This document shows, piece after piece, positions 48,635-58,695 of a DNA stretch of 64,000 bases. The notes under the pieces were generated by a model. The model searched no databases. It was given only the letters and a program-made list of their open reading frames with translations, and was not told the origin of the DNA. Source of the DNA: Bacillus sp. FJAT-22090 (GTDB lineage: Bacteria > Bacillota > Bacilli > Bacillales_A > Planococcaceae); contig NZ_VEBK01000001.1 of the NCBI RefSeq assembly GCF_007676755.1, forward strand, positions 124,001-188,000, given 5' to 3'. The position numbers and the translations under genes were made by a program. Position 1 is the first letter of the stretch. The number at the start of each line of letters is the position of its first letter.

Positions 48635-50515
48635 TTATTTCGTGTAAACATGTACTTTTCCGTCTATAGGAATCAGACTATTTTCTTTCGGTAACTGGGT
48701 AAGTATTTCATCCCCATCACCGTGCCAAACTATTGAAAAAGGATACATATAGGACGTTATTTCTTTTTTCTTTGTTCCTACTAAATTTGGAACACGTACT
48801 TGTTGAACGTCCCCCCATCTGTAATCTTTTTCAATTTGTGTACCTCCACCAGTAACTTCAAGCGAGTCTTCAATGATTTGCCCAACAATTGGTGCCGCAA
48901 TAGTTGACCCAAATACCGTAGAATTTTTAGGATTATCAATTGCAACGTATACAATAAGTTCCGGATTATCCGCTGGGGCAAAACCGATAAAAGATACGAT
49001 ATATTCACCATCCATATACCTACCGTCTTTTACCTTTTGTGCAGTTCCTGTTTTTCCACCAATTCGTAAACCATCTCTATATGCATTTCTTCCCGAGCCT
49101 ATTGCGACAACATGCTCTAGTGCGTCTCGAACTTTTGCAGAAGTTTCTTCACTGATTACTTGGTTCTTCATCTCTGGTACAGTACTCGATAAAACATCAT
49201 TTGTTTCCCCGTCTAAAACATTCTTCACAATATATGGTTTATATAAATAACCACCGTTTACTGCTGCTGCAACAGCCTGAACTTGTTGAATAGGTGTCAC
49301 TGAAATGCCTTGACCAAATGAAGTAGTTGCATGTTCAACAGGACCATATCGATCTTTACTAAATAGGATGCCCGTTGATTCTCCAGCCATGCCCGAACCT
49401 GTTGATTGTCCAAAACCAAATTTCCGAATATACTCTTGAAGCTTATCTGGACCTACTCTTCTTCCTAGCTCGATAAAACCCGGGTTACATGAGTTTTGGA
49501 CCACTTCCATGAAAGTTTCATCTCCATGTCCTTCTCTTTTCCAGCATCGTAGTTTGGAACCTTCTATCATCGTATATCCAATATCATGAAAATGATCATT
49601 TTCCAAATCCACAACATTCTCTTCCAATGCGGCGCTTAATGTAATTATTTTAAATGTAGAGCCGGGTTCAAATGTCATCCAAACTGGTAAATTACGATTG
49701 TAAATAGTAGAATCCACTTCTTGATAATTGGCAGGATCAAAATTTGGTGCAGATGCAAGTGCAAGTATTTCTCCCGTATTTGGATTCATCGCTATTCCAA
49801 TAGCTTGTGTCGCATCGTACTGTTTCATAGCTTGAGAGAGTTCTCTTTCCACGACCTGTTGAATTTTCATATCTATCGTTAATTGAACATGATTCCCTTT
49901 TACACCACTTTTCCATCCGTCATCTACATGTGGTAAAGGTATTCCCTTAGCATCCGTGTACATTCGTATAGCAGACTGTTTTCCTTTTAATACAGAATCA
50001 TATTGGTATTCAATTCCTGCAAGTCCTTTCGGATCATATCCAGTAAAGCCTAGCAATCTAGATAACATATCACCATAAGGATAATCTCGTATGTAATCAA
50101 CGCCAGCATACAATCCTTTAATATTTTTATCCTGAATTTCCATTGCAAGTTCAGAAGAAATATTTTTTCCAGCAGGTGCAATCTTCACGATAGATTTTCT
50201 TTTATTGAGTTGTTCGTATAGTGCTTCTTTTTCCATATTGATAAGCGGCGCGATTTCTTCGGCCACTTGCTCTGGCTCATTATTTTGTGATGGCATGTAA
50301 AATAGTGTAGGGGAGAGCTTGTTTCCAACAATCACTTCCCCGTTTCTATCTAAAATATTTCCTCGAAGCGATGAGTAAGGAAGTTCTCGGTCCCAGCTCT
50401 CTTTTGCTTTCGTCGTCAATTCATCAAATTGGAAAAATTGTAGCTGTATTAACTTTCCACCAACTAATACAAATAAAATAATCGTCATAATCCAAATCAT
50501 TCGAAGACGGATCAT
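48635..50515 (-). CDS. spoVD: SpoVD-type penicillin-binding protein
   Basis: A 626-residue class B transpeptidase. Seen: a signal-anchor at 8-28, a PBP dimerisation domain, then the active-site triad: Ser in EPGSTFKI, the SCN motif in VVQNSCNPGF, and KTG in GGKTGTAQ. One C-terminal PASTA domain (VRVPNLVGTKKKEI) fits SpoVD, needed for the spore cortex with SpoVE. No ribosome-binding site lies within normal distance of the ATG at 50515: AAAAGGG is 19 nt upstream. Confidence 0.9.
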   Translation of the reverse strand: MIRLRMIWIMTIILFVLVGGKLIQLQFFQFDELTTKAKESWDRELPYSSLRGNILDRNGEVIVGNKLSPTLFYMPSQNNEPEQVAEEIAPLINMEKEALYEQLNKRKSIVKIAPAGKNISSELAMEIQDKNIKGLYAGVDYIRDYPYGDMLSRLLGFTGYDPKGLAGIEYQYDSVLKGKQSAIRMYTDAKGIPLPHVDDGWKSGVKGNHVQLTIDMKIQQVVERELSQAMKQYDATQAIGIAMNPNTGEILALASAPNFDPANYQEVDSTIYNRNLPVWMTFEPGSTFKIITLSAALEENVVDLENDHFHDIGYTMIEGSKLRCWKREGHGDETFMEVVQNSCNPGFIELGRRVGPDKLQEYIRKFGFGQSTGSGMAGESTGILFSKDRYGPVEHATTSFGQGISVTPIQQVQAVAAAVNGGYLYKPYIVKNVLDGETNDVLSSTVPEMKNQVISEETSAKVRDALEHVVAIGSGRNAYRDGLRIGGKTGTAQKVKDGRYMDGEYIVSFIGFAPADNPELIVYVAIDNPKNSTVFGSTIAAPIVGQIIEDSLEVTGGGTQIEKDYRWGDVQQVRVPNLVGTKKKEITSYMYPFSIVWHGDGDEILTQLPKENSLIPIDGKVHVYTK

Positions 50516-50658
50516 TTGTTTTATTTTAGTAATGCCCTTTTCCCCTTTTTATTCGTTTTAGATAACGTATGAGAAAACAACCATAACTATTCTCTACTTT
50601 ACTTTTTCTCCAATTTCCTTTGGCTAATTTGTTTTAAGTTTGAGTTAGCTCCTAATGA

Positions 50659-52872
50659 TTAATCTTGCGGAAGAACTTCTAAGTCTTCCGCTACCTCCTC
50701 ATCAATAGGTTCAATATAGGTTGTTTCTTCAGGAGTAGATAAGCGGACTACTATAGGCGTTTCGCTCGATACAATAGAACCCGCTGTCAAACTTTGGTCT
50801 GTAACGAATCCTTCACCAATAATTTCAATTGGAAGATTGGCTAATGATTTATATATCATTAAATTCCTTTTTGACCAACCTGTAAAATTTGGTAACTGAA
50901 TATCACCTTGTCCTTTTATAAATACAGTACCACTTGAAATAATAGAATTACCTTGAGCTGGATACTGCTCCGTTACATTTTCTGACTGCCCAATTATAAC
51001 AGTTTTCAGTCCTTGTGACTCTAGCATACTCTGACTTTCCATAACATTTTTACCTACTACGTTTGGCATCTCGATGGAAGAAGCTAGCTCTAGATTTTCA
51101 GGCTGAACGTTCAAATATTTCAAGCTTTTTTCTGTTACAGAATTAAAGATCTCAGCCACTGGCTCCGAACCAGCTTCTGTTAGTTTTAACTTTGGTTTAT
51201 GAACAGTGACATACACAATTAGTTGTGGATCTTCAACTGGGGCCATGCCTAAGAAAGAATATAAAAACACTTCCCTTCCCCAATAATATCCTCCACCAGG
51301 TTTTGCAATCTGTGCTGTTCCCGTCTTTCCTGCTGTGGTATATTCATCTAACTTAAATCGTTTCGCAGTACCATGTTCAGAAGTAACTGTACTAGCTAAA
51401 ATTTCCTTTACTTGATCCGCTGTTTTTGCCGAAATCGGCGACTTTTTTTCAACTGGTTCATGATTGCTTAACACTTTACCAGTATTCGGATCAACAATTT
51501 TATCAATAACATACGGTTGCATCATCTTACCCTGATTAGCTATGGCGGTCATTCCTTGAACCATTTGAATAGGAGTTACAGTAGTACCTTGTCCATAGGT
51601 CGTTGTGACCCTATTAATAGGATATGTGTCAAGCACCGTCCCACTTGCCTCATGTGGTAAGTCGATACCTGTTTTTTCTCCAAAACCAAAACGATGAATA
51701 TATTCGATAAAGGTTTCGTCACCAATTTTGTTCAATAAGTATGCCATCGAAACGTTAGAGGAACGTTGAAAACCTTCCAAGTATGTGATATAACCCCAAC
51801 CGTAGACGTTATGGTCACTAATAGTTCTATCATAAACAGTATAAGAACCTGATTTGTATGTAGCATTCGGATCCCACACACCTTCTTCAATTGCTGATGC
51901 TAACGTAAAAATTTTCATCGTAGAACCTGGCTCAATCGTTTGTTCCGTTGCTTCGTTTAACCAATTGGTCGATAATCCATCACGAGTATTAGGTTCAAAT
52001 GTCGGTCTTTGGGACATTGCCAAGATTTCTCCTGTTTTAGCATTCGCTACAATAGCGGTCATTTTTTCAGGATTATATTTTTCCTCCGCTCTGTTTAACG
52101 CATCCTCTAAAAAATTTTGAATCGTTTTATCAATAGTTAAATAGATATCTTGCCCGTCTTTCGGTTTTGTAATCATTTTTTCTGCATTTGGAAGTAAAAA
52201 TCCTTTTGTATCACTTTTAAATTCTACTTTCCCAGGTGTACCTGTTAATTCTTTGTCATATATATACTCGAGACCCATTTTCCCAACGGTTACTGCTTTG
52301 CCATCCTCTTTTTCTTCCTTTAGTGCAAAACCGATTAAATGCGATGCAAATTGCCCGTTAGGATATAATCTTTTCAAATCTTGAGTAAATATAATACCAG
52401 GAAGATTATGTGCTTTTATTTCATTCATTTCTTTATGACTAATATCTCTTCCTGCTTTACCAAACTCTACTTGATACTTTTCGTTTTCTATATTTTTTTT
52501 CAATAAAGCCAGAATATCTTCTTCTGACATATCGATATACTCCGCTAATACCTGGGCCGTTTTCTCTGGGTCTATTACATGTCTAGGAGCTTTGCTGTTT
52601 TCAGTAGCTTTTGGGCTAAGAACAGCAATCATCTTATAACTTAGTGTGTCCTGGACAAGTACATCTCCATTTCTGTCGATAATTTTTCCTCTACTGGCTT
52701 GTAAAACTTGCTCTCTACTATACTTTGAATCTGCTTTTGCTGTTAACACTTGACCTTCTGCCATCCCAGTAACTTGAATAAAAACAAATCGGCTTAGCAA
52801 TATAAAAAAGAGCCCTCCATATAGTAAAAACATTAGAAAGGCTCCCCATTGAAAACGAAATTTTTTATTCAT
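50659..52872 (-). CDS. pbpB: Division penicillin-binding protein PBP2B
   Basis: A 737-residue class B transpeptidase essential for septal peptidoglycan. Seen: a transmembrane anchor at 10-32, a dimerisation domain, active-site Ser in EPGSTMKI, the SSN motif in GFQRSSNVSM, and KTG in AGKTGTAQ. Two C-terminal PASTA-like domains (IEMPNVVGKNVMES and IQLPNFTGWSKRNL) precede an acidic tail. ATGA overlap with ftsL. Confidence 0.93.
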   Translation of the reverse strand: MNKKFRFQWGAFLMFLLYGGLFFILLSRFVFIQVTGMAEGQVLTAKADSKYSREQVLQASRGKIIDRNGDVLVQDTLSYKMIAVLSPKATENSKAPRHVIDPEKTAQVLAEYIDMSEEDILALLKKNIENEKYQVEFGKAGRDISHKEMNEIKAHNLPGIIFTQDLKRLYPNGQFASHLIGFALKEEKEDGKAVTVGKMGLEYIYDKELTGTPGKVEFKSDTKGFLLPNAEKMITKPKDGQDIYLTIDKTIQNFLEDALNRAEEKYNPEKMTAIVANAKTGEILAMSQRPTFEPNTRDGLSTNWLNEATEQTIEPGSTMKIFTLASAIEEGVWDPNATYKSGSYTVYDRTISDHNVYGWGYITYLEGFQRSSNVSMAYLLNKIGDETFIEYIHRFGFGEKTGIDLPHEASGTVLDTYPINRVTTTYGQGTTVTPIQMVQGMTAIANQGKMMQPYVIDKIVDPNTGKVLSNHEPVEKKSPISAKTADQVKEILASTVTSEHGTAKRFKLDEYTTAGKTGTAQIAKPGGGYYWGREVFLYSFLGMAPVEDPQLIVYVTVHKPKLKLTEAGSEPVAEIFNSVTEKSLKYLNVQPENLELASSIEMPNVVGKNVMESQSMLESQGLKTVIIGQSENVTEQYPAQGNSIISSGTVFIKGQGDIQLPNFTGWSKRNLMIYKSLANLPIEIIGEGFVTDQSLTAGSIVSSETPIVVRLSTPEETTYIEPIDEEVAEDLEVLPQD

Positions 52873-53237
52873 TGTCCTGGTACTACCTTTACGTTTTGCT
52901 CATTCAGTTTCAAACCGAGCTCTTCCGCCTTTTTCCAAATACGCTCATAGGTAGATAATTCGCTTACTTGTATGGACAAGTCTGTATTTTCTTTTGAAGT
53001 AGTATCGATTTGTTTTTCAATTAGAGAAATGTCCGTAGTCGTTGCACGAACAGCAGCTTGAGTTTGGATGATCATTAAAGCAAATATTGTTACAACGGTT
53101 AGAAGGCAGATTAGTAAAATTTTTTCACCTTTTGATAAAAGTTTTTTATTTTTTCTGGTCGGCTTTTGTATTTGTGGTTGTTCAGGAAAAGAAGGCCGAC
53201 TTATGTATGTTTGCGATTGATGGTTACGTAAAGCCAT
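52869..53237 (-). CDS. ftsL: Cell-division protein FtsL
   Basis: A 122-residue bitopic division protein: a basic cytoplasmic N-terminus (1-38), one helix ILLICLLTVVTIFALMII, and an extracellular coiled coil that pairs with DivIC. It starts directly after the rsmH stop and overlaps pbpB by ATGA. Length and position fix the identity more than sequence does. Confidence 0.9.
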   Translation of the reverse strand: MALRNHQSQTYISRPSFPEQPQIQKPTRKNKKLLSKGEKILLICLLTVVTIFALMIIQTQAAVRATTTDISLIEKQIDTTSKENTDLSIQVSELSTYERIWKKAEELGLKLNEQNVKVVPGQ

Positions 53238-54188
53238 TTAGACACTTCCCTTTTCAATTAGTTTTTCCACAATTCGTAGCTTAGCTGAACGAGATCGATT
53301 GTTAACTTCTAACTCTTCATCGGAAGGCAATATCGGTTTTCTCGTTACTAGTTTTAACATCGGTTCCATACCTGCTGGAATGACAGGCAAGTTAGGAGGT
53401 AAGTCTGGTAAAGATGAAGCTTCTTTAAAAATCGTTTTTGCTAACCTATCTTCCAAGGAATGAAATGTAATAACACTAACTCTTCCACCCACTTTGATAA
53501 GCTGTATAGCGTCTTCTAACGAATCTTCCGCTGCTCCAAGTTCATCGTTTACTGCTATTCGTATTGCTTGAAATATTCTTTTAGCAGGATGCCCACCTGT
53601 TCTTCTGGCAGCTGCTGGAATACCAGCTTTTATTAATTCTACTAATTGGAATGTTGTTTCAATCGGTGCTGTTTCTCTCGCTTGTTCAATTTTCCGAGCA
53701 ATTTGCTTTGAAAACTTCTCTTCACCATAACGGAAGAAAATTTTCACAAGTTTCTCATACGTCCACTCATTGACAACATGATACGCAGATAATTCACTTG
53801 TCTGATCCATTCGCATATCAAGAGGTGCATCATAGTTATAACTAAACCCCCGTTCCGGAGTATCTAGCTGTGGGGAAGAAACTCCCAAGTCGTACAAAAT
53901 CCCATCTACTTTTTCAATTCCAATTTTAGCAAGCTCTTCTTTCAAATAACGAAAATTAGCATGTACAAAAGTTACTTGATTTAAATAGGGTGCAAGCTTT
54001 ACTTTTGCATTTTCAATAGCTGTCATGTCTTGGTCAAAACAAATTAATTTGCCATGTTCATTCAATTGTTTTACTAAATATTCACTATGTCCTGCACCAC
54101 CTAGAGTACAATCCACGTAAATACCTTCTGGACGAACGGCAAGTCCATCTACCGTTTCTTTTAATAATACTGTTGTGTGATGAAACAA
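53238..54188 (-). CDS. rsmH: 16S rRNA (cytosine-N4)-methyltransferase RsmH (MraW)
   Basis: A 316-residue SAM methyltransferase modifying C1402 of 16S rRNA. Seen: [13 protein letters not shown] near 4-16, the SAM motif [15 protein letters not shown] near 24-38, [19 protein letters not shown] near 99-117, and [14 protein letters not shown] near 245. Start is TTG at 54188 behind AAGGAGGAG. Second gene of the dcw cluster. Confidence 0.96.
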   Translation of the reverse strand: MFHHTTVLLKETVDGLAVRPEGIYVDCTLGGAGHSEYLVKQLNEHGKLICFDQDMTAIENAKVKLAPYLNQVTFVHANFRYLKEELAKIGIEKVDGILYDLGVSSPQLDTPERGFSYNYDAPLDMRMDQTSELSAYHVVNEWTYEKLVKIFFRYGEEKFSKQIARKIEQARETAPIETTFQLVELIKAGIPAAARRTGGHPAKRIFQAIRIAVNDELGAAEDSLEDAIQLIKVGGRVSVITFHSLEDRLAKTIFKEASSLPDLPPNLPVIPAGMEPMLKLVTRKPILPSDEELEVNNRSRSAKLRIVEKLIEKGSV

Positions 54189-54209
54189 GCCTTTCTCCTC
54201 CTTTAAATT

Positions 54210-54641
54210 CTAAATATCGAAGCCAATCATATTTTCTGCAATGTCATTAAAAGAATCCTCGGATTCCTCAAAATAGTTTTCCCATGCGTCTTTCGCCCAA
54301 ATTTCAAGACGATTAGAAACGCCTAGAACGATACATTCCTTGTCCATCTTTGCATAGCTGCGGAGATTACCCGGAATATTAATACGTCCTTGCTTATCAA
54401 TTTCTACTTCCGTTGCCCCTGAAAAGAAGAACCTTGTAAATGCCCGAGCATCTTTTTTGGTGACTGGAAGCTCTTTCAATTTTTCTTCGAGTTTTCGCCA
54501 TTCGTTCATAGGATAACCAAATAAGCAATTATCAAGACCGCGAGTTAAAACAAAGCAATCTTCTAAATGCTCTCGGAACTTGGAAGGTATGATTAATCTT
54601 CCTTTCGAATCAACATTATGCTGATATTCGCCCATGAACAT
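54210..54641 (-). CDS. mraZ: Transcriptional regulator MraZ
   Basis: A 143-residue regulator with two AbrB-like domains that represses its own dcw promoter. Seen: [20 protein letters not shown] and the second repeat [20 protein letters not shown]. The ATG at 54641 gives the family's usual length; the frame opens three codons earlier. Three CCAC/GTGG boxes at 10-bp spacing lie about 30 bp upstream. Confidence 0.95.
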   Translation of the reverse strand: MFMGEYQHNVDSKGRLIIPSKFREHLEDCFVLTRGLDNCLFGYPMNEWRKLEEKLKELPVTKKDARAFTRFFFSGATEVEIDKQGRINIPGNLRSYAKMDKECIVLGVSNRLEIWAKDAWENYFEESEDSFNDIAENMIGFDI

Positions 54642-54672
54642 GCTACGCACCCCACTTTATGTGATTAACATA

Positions 54673-54696
54673 CCACATCCCCCCACTTTCCTCCAC
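54673..54696 (-). promoter_or_regulatory. MraZ-type operator (three GTGG boxes)
   Basis: On the minus strand GTGGA, GTGGG and GTGGT start exactly 10 bp apart (54696, 54686, 54676), the helical-repeat spacing known for MraZ binding boxes. A further TGGGG lies just above the ribosome-binding site. A weak promoter candidate lies above: TTGAAA, 17 bp, TAAAAA. Confidence 0.7.
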
Positions 54697-55049
54697 CCAT
54701 TTTTTTAAAAATAAGCCTTTAATTTTTCAAAATGCGTAAATAGTACTTGTTGAGATACGATAAGCGCCAAAAAAATATTTTTTTCTTCATAAAAAAGCGT
54801 AGAGAGACCTATAAAAGCAATTATTCGTCCATACAAAAGGAGATTGTCCGATAAATCAGAAAGTAGTTGAAAGAGCTCTCTTTCTGCGTGCGCAGTTAGT
54901 TGTTTTTTCGACTAATGCTGTTTATTAGATAGTCCTTTCCATTAATCGTAGTTGCAAAAGATTGAATAGGTGCATTTATAGTGTCGAAGAGAATGTGTTT
55001 GGAGTTTAAATGGGGATAGCTGGACAGGGGAACGTGCCTGGTGGGGCTT

Positions 55050-55629
55050 GACGTCTCTTTTGTGGAACTCGCCGCCTCTTGAGTGGAACTGACTTCTCTT
55101 TGGGTGGGACTCACCGCCCTTCGCGTGAAACTCGCTTCTCTTTGGGTGGGACTCACTACCCTTCGCTTGGAACTGACTTCTCTTTGGGTGGAACTCACCA
55201 CCCTTGAGTAAAACTTGCTTCTCTTTGGGTGGGACTCACCACCTTTGAGTGAAACTGGCTTTTTAGGTGGGACTCACCGCCCTTCGCGTGAAACTCGCTT
55301 CTCTTTGGGTGGGACTCACTACCCTTCGCTTGGAACTGACTTCTCTTTGGGTGGAACTCACCACCCTTGAGTAAAACTTGCTTCTCTTTGGGTAGGACTC
55401 ACTACCCCTCGCGTGAAACTCGCTTCTCTTTGGGTGGGACTCACCACCTTTGAGTGAAACTGGCTTTTTAGGTGGGACTCACCGCCCTTCGCGTGAAACT
55501 CGCTTCTCTTTGGGTGGGACTCACTACCCTTCGCTTGGAACTGACTTCTCTTTGGGTGGAACTCACCACCCTTGAGTAAAACTTGCTTCTCTTTGGGTAG
55601 GACTCACTACCCCTCGCGTGAAACTCACC
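55050..55629. repeat. Tandem hairpin repeat upstream of mraZ
   Basis: The 1081-bp gap between mraZ and bshC is mostly a tandem repeat. The basic unit is about 42 nt, built of two related halves of about 21 nt: GGGTGGGACTCACCGCCCTT and CGCGTGAAACTCGCTTCTC, with variants. A higher-order block of 205 bp begins at 55265 and again at 55470; the second copy is identical for about 165 bp. Many units contain a 6-bp stem with a 6-nt loop, such as GGGTGG-AACTCA-CCACCC and GGGTAG-GACTCA-CTACCC. I see no credible gene in the gap. Confidence 0.85.
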
Positions 55630-55680
55630 GTCTAATGCTAAAAAAGAATTATTGTAGAGTGCTTTTACGGTCTGACTTAT

Positions 55681-55713
55681 AAAAAAAAGCCTCCATATAA
55701 AATATGGAGACTA
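55681..55713 (-). terminator. Terminator of bshC
   Basis: AGTCTCCATAT and ATATGGAGGCT (one mismatch) form the stem, followed by eight T on the minus strand. It lies just after the bshC stop at 55732. Confidence 0.85.
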
Positions 55714-55731
55714 GCGGTTCTAATTTTAATA

Positions 55732-57348
55732 TTAAATATATAGTACATGATGCTTCCCGTTAAATTCATACGGAATTTCAAGAAGTTCTTTAATTAAATC
55801 GAGTCCTACTTCATTTAATAACTGAACTGGGGAATACGATCTCTCTTGTAATCCTCCATTTGGAATCAATTCCATTACGATTCGATCATATCGATTAATA
55901 GAGGCATCCAGCTTGCCAAGTAATGTATCTTCAATTGCATGTTCAATAAATGTTAATTGGTTTTCATGATAGCGCAAATTTTTCTGCACTAATGGGGTCA
56001 GTTTTAGGTCATCATCTAATAAAAGTTTCTCTAACTTTTTGTATTTATCCGCAAGTTCCTGCTTTATCGTTTCGATCAATTGAGGAACTTGTTCATTTCG
56101 ATGATTATGGATGTACTGAAGCTTCGAATCTTCTACAGCACCGTTCCACACATCTTCCATTGTAAATGAAAACTTTTCAAGTAAAGTCTGTGTTTTCGGG
56201 TTTACAATGGTAATACTTAAGCGGGGCATAATGACAGGCATTTTCATTTGGAATAACTCGAAAGCCGATTTAAGCGTACCCCAATATGCAATCTCTCCTG
56301 GACCACCAACAAAACTTAATACAGGAAATACCATCTCTTGCATAATCGGTCTTGTAACTACGTTATTACTTAACTTTTCAGGATGGTGTTTTGCAATATG
56401 CATCAATTCCTCTTTTGAAAAGGAAAGCCCTTTTGCTTCATGGATGAACATTTTGTCTTTTCTTTCTAATAAATAACGTTCTCCGTCTTCCACATAAAAT
56501 AAATGTGCAGCTGATTCTTTCGTTTGGATAGGCATACCAAATCCCGCTCGCTCAAATTCCGCCTCTTTCTCCAATACGATTTTCGACAATTCTGAAGAGT
56601 ACTCTACAAATAGGTGGAAATACTCACTTTCCAACTTCCGAAACGGTTCATATGCAGCATCTATTAGAAGCAGTCCTTCTTCTTGAAAGAAATCATTCAT
56701 TAGAGCGGCGAAGAAGTTCGTAAATGTTACGTTATTTTCTAAAAGGTTACTCACTTTAGTAAAAAGTTTTTTTGTATGAAGCGTTTCCGGTAAACTTTGA
56801 AAAATTTCATCCAAGTAATTATAGATTAATTGTTTATCAAATATAGTTTCAGATGCAATTTTCTTTATTTTAGAATTTGCAGGGTATACGACCTTTTGAA
56901 GTTTTCTGCTTCTTTCTATGTAAACATGGTTTATCTCATCAATATCATGGTCTTCACCAGCAATCCAAAATACCGGAATAACTGGTACTCCAAGTTTTTC
57001 TCGTTGTTGCTTTGCTAACGTAATAACGGAAATTGCCTTGTGAATAGAATACATTGGTCCAGTCAATAAACCAGCCTGTTGTCCCCCAATGACGACAACT
57101 CCATTGTCTTCCAGTTCTTCTAAATGCTTTTTACTTTTTGGAGAAATTCCGAACATATTCATATAATCAGTTAATACTTTTACAAGCTCGGTTCTTTTAT
57201 GTTTGCCAAAGTTGGTTTCCTGAAGTCTTTTATTAAGTGCCTTTTGATTCCATTCATAATGAAAGAAAGAAGATAAACTAGATGTATCCTCCAAATATTT
57301 CTTATAAAATGAGGAAGCGAATGGTTGTGTGTATTGCTCTAATCGCAC
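55732..57348 (-). CDS. bshC: Bacillithiol biosynthesis cysteine-adding enzyme BshC
   Basis: A 538-residue enzyme for the last step of bacillithiol synthesis, adding Cys to GlcN-malate. Seen: VVVIGGQQAGLLTGPMYSIH near 86-105, PVFWIAGEDHDIDEINH near 126-142, and RPIMQEMVFPVLSFVGGPGE near 335. The C-terminal long coiled coil is typical. Start is GTG at 57348 behind GGTGG. Gene order bshC-mraZ matches B. subtilis. Confidence 0.94.
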   Translation of the reverse strand: MRLEQYTQPFASSFYKKYLEDTSSLSSFFHYEWNQKALNKRLQETNFGKHKRTELVKVLTDYMNMFGISPKSKKHLEELEDNGVVVIGGQQAGLLTGPMYSIHKAISVITLAKQQREKLGVPVIPVFWIAGEDHDIDEINHVYIERSRKLQKVVYPANSKIKKIASETIFDKQLIYNYLDEIFQSLPETLHTKKLFTKVSNLLENNVTFTNFFAALMNDFFQEEGLLLIDAAYEPFRKLESEYFHLFVEYSSELSKIVLEKEAEFERAGFGMPIQTKESAAHLFYVEDGERYLLERKDKMFIHEAKGLSFSKEELMHIAKHHPEKLSNNVVTRPIMQEMVFPVLSFVGGPGEIAYWGTLKSAFELFQMKMPVIMPRLSITIVNPKTQTLLEKFSFTMEDVWNGAVEDSKLQYIHNHRNEQVPQLIETIKQELADKYKKLEKLLLDDDLKLTPLVQKNLRYHENQLTFIEHAIEDTLLGKLDASINRYDRIVMELIPNGGLQERSYSPVQLLNEVGLDLIKELLEIPYEFNGKHHVLYI

Positions 57349-57415
57349 GATTTTTCCACCTCTTTACTATAATACCTTAAGAGTATATCACTACATGAGA
57401 ACGCGTGAAAAATTA

Positions 57416-57802
57416 TTAGCTTATATAATTAAAAACATATCGGATAACTCCGAATAACCAAATGAATGCATAGAATAAACAAAGCAATAGAAATAATAGT
57501 CTCCAAATTTTTCGGAGTAACGGTTGAATTTCAATTTCATTTTTTGTACGCCAATCTAAATATGTAATAATCGATGCTAGTATTAAAGCAAAAACAATTA
57601 AAAGAAAACCAATTTTCATTGAAAAAATGATGAAAAAAACATGTGAAACGGAGAAAAATAATAAAAACGTTGTCACATCTGCAGCAATGCCAAACGACTT
57701 TTTCCGATTATGTAAAAAGTATGTAGTAATAATAAATGTTAAAACAAATAGTATTGCTGGGTATAAAATGAAAAACGAAACAATATTAATGATGTCGATC
57801 AC
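57416..57802 (-). CDS. DUF3397-like membrane protein
   Basis: A 128-residue protein with four predicted transmembrane helices (about 5-28, 38-60, 62-80 and 98-122) and a conserved-looking YLDWRTKNEIEIQPLLRKIW segment. It resembles the DUF3397 family found beside bshC in Bacillales. Function unknown. Overlaps the panE-like gene by 17 bp, so co-transcribed. Confidence 0.7.
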   Translation of the reverse strand: MIDIINIVSFFILYPAILFVLTFIITTYFLHNRKKSFGIAADVTTFLLFFSVSHVFFIIFSMKIGFLLIVFALILASIITYLDWRTKNEIEIQPLLRKIWRLLFLLLCLFYAFIWLFGVIRYVFNYIS

Positions 57803-58676
57803 CTACTTTATTCTTTTCATTTAATAATAAATAAAATGTATTTAATATCGGCAACTCTTTATTTCTTTTTTGTGCCTCATTAATAATTGCCCCTACGATA
57901 GTGTCTAGTTCCATCAAGCGACCGTTCTCATAATCTTTTAACATAGAAGAGTGATTATATTGTGTATTTGTACAAAGCGTTACTACTTCTTCCCAAGACA
58001 AACGTTCTCTCCACTCTTCAAATACATTCACTAATTCCTCATACATATTTTTAACAATGGTTTTATATGCTTCAACCTTTACAAGGTCCCCGTTAGGAAC
58101 TTGTGCAATAGTCGTCAACGGATTGATCAAACAATTTAACATAGCTTTCTTAAACAATACTTCTTCTATATTCGGAATAAATATGATTGGAAAATGTTCG
58201 CTACTGCTTTTTAATAGCTCTTCTATTGGATATAATTCTCCTTTATAAATTCCAATGGAAGTCACTCCAACCCCAAGATGTTGAACTGTATTAGCATTTA
58301 TTTTCGTTGCACCGTGTAGCACTGAACCAATCATAATGTTTTTTTGCATTAAGCTTTTAGCAAAAGAGAGATGAAGCAAACCATTTTGTAGAAATAATAG
58401 AGGTATAGTTGATGGCAGTGCATCTAAATCATCTTTTATCATATGTAAATGATGATATTTCACTGCAATAATGATTAAATCCATTTCGTATAGGTTTTGC
58501 ATACGATATTCGAGATTACAAGTGATTAACTGTGGGGCTATATTGCTTTTTTTTATGTATAAACTATCCGATATTTTAGGATTTCGGACTAAAAATGTAA
58601 TGTTATGATTGGCTTCGGCTAAATATGCTCCAAATAATATTCCAATAGATCCTGCTCCAACAATTCCGATTTTCAT
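57786..58676 (-). CDS. 2-dehydropantoate 2-reductase family protein (PanE/YlbQ)
   Basis: A 296-residue NADPH-dependent ketopantoate reductase family protein, making pantoate for coenzyme A. Seen: the dinucleotide motif IGIVGAGSIGILFGAYLA, a VKYHHL segment near 73-78, and a C-terminal catalytic region with KAMLNCLINPLTTIAQVPNG. Same place as B. subtilis ylbQ. It could act on another 2-oxo acid. Confidence 0.85.
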   Translation of the reverse strand: MKIGIVGAGSIGILFGAYLAEANHNITFLVRNPKISDSLYIKKSNIAPQLITCNLEYRMQNLYEMDLIIIAVKYHHLHMIKDDLDALPSTIPLLFLQNGLLHLSFAKSLMQKNIMIGSVLHGATKINANTVQHLGVGVTSIGIYKGELYPIEELLKSSSEHFPIIFIPNIEEVLFKKAMLNCLINPLTTIAQVPNGDLVKVEAYKTIVKNMYEELVNVFEEWRERLSWEEVVTLCTNTQYNHSSMLKDYENGRLMELDTIVGAIINEAQKRNKELPILNTFYLLLNEKNKVGDRHH

Positions 58677-58695
58677 CTACATCACCTCTTGTTAT

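Noticed and set aside
54896-55201. A 101-codon minus-strand frame rich in STQRE/SPTQRE repeats
   Set aside because: It is a by-product of the 21/42-nt tandem repeat, whose unit length is a multiple of three. There is no ribosome-binding site and the frame breaks elsewhere in the array.
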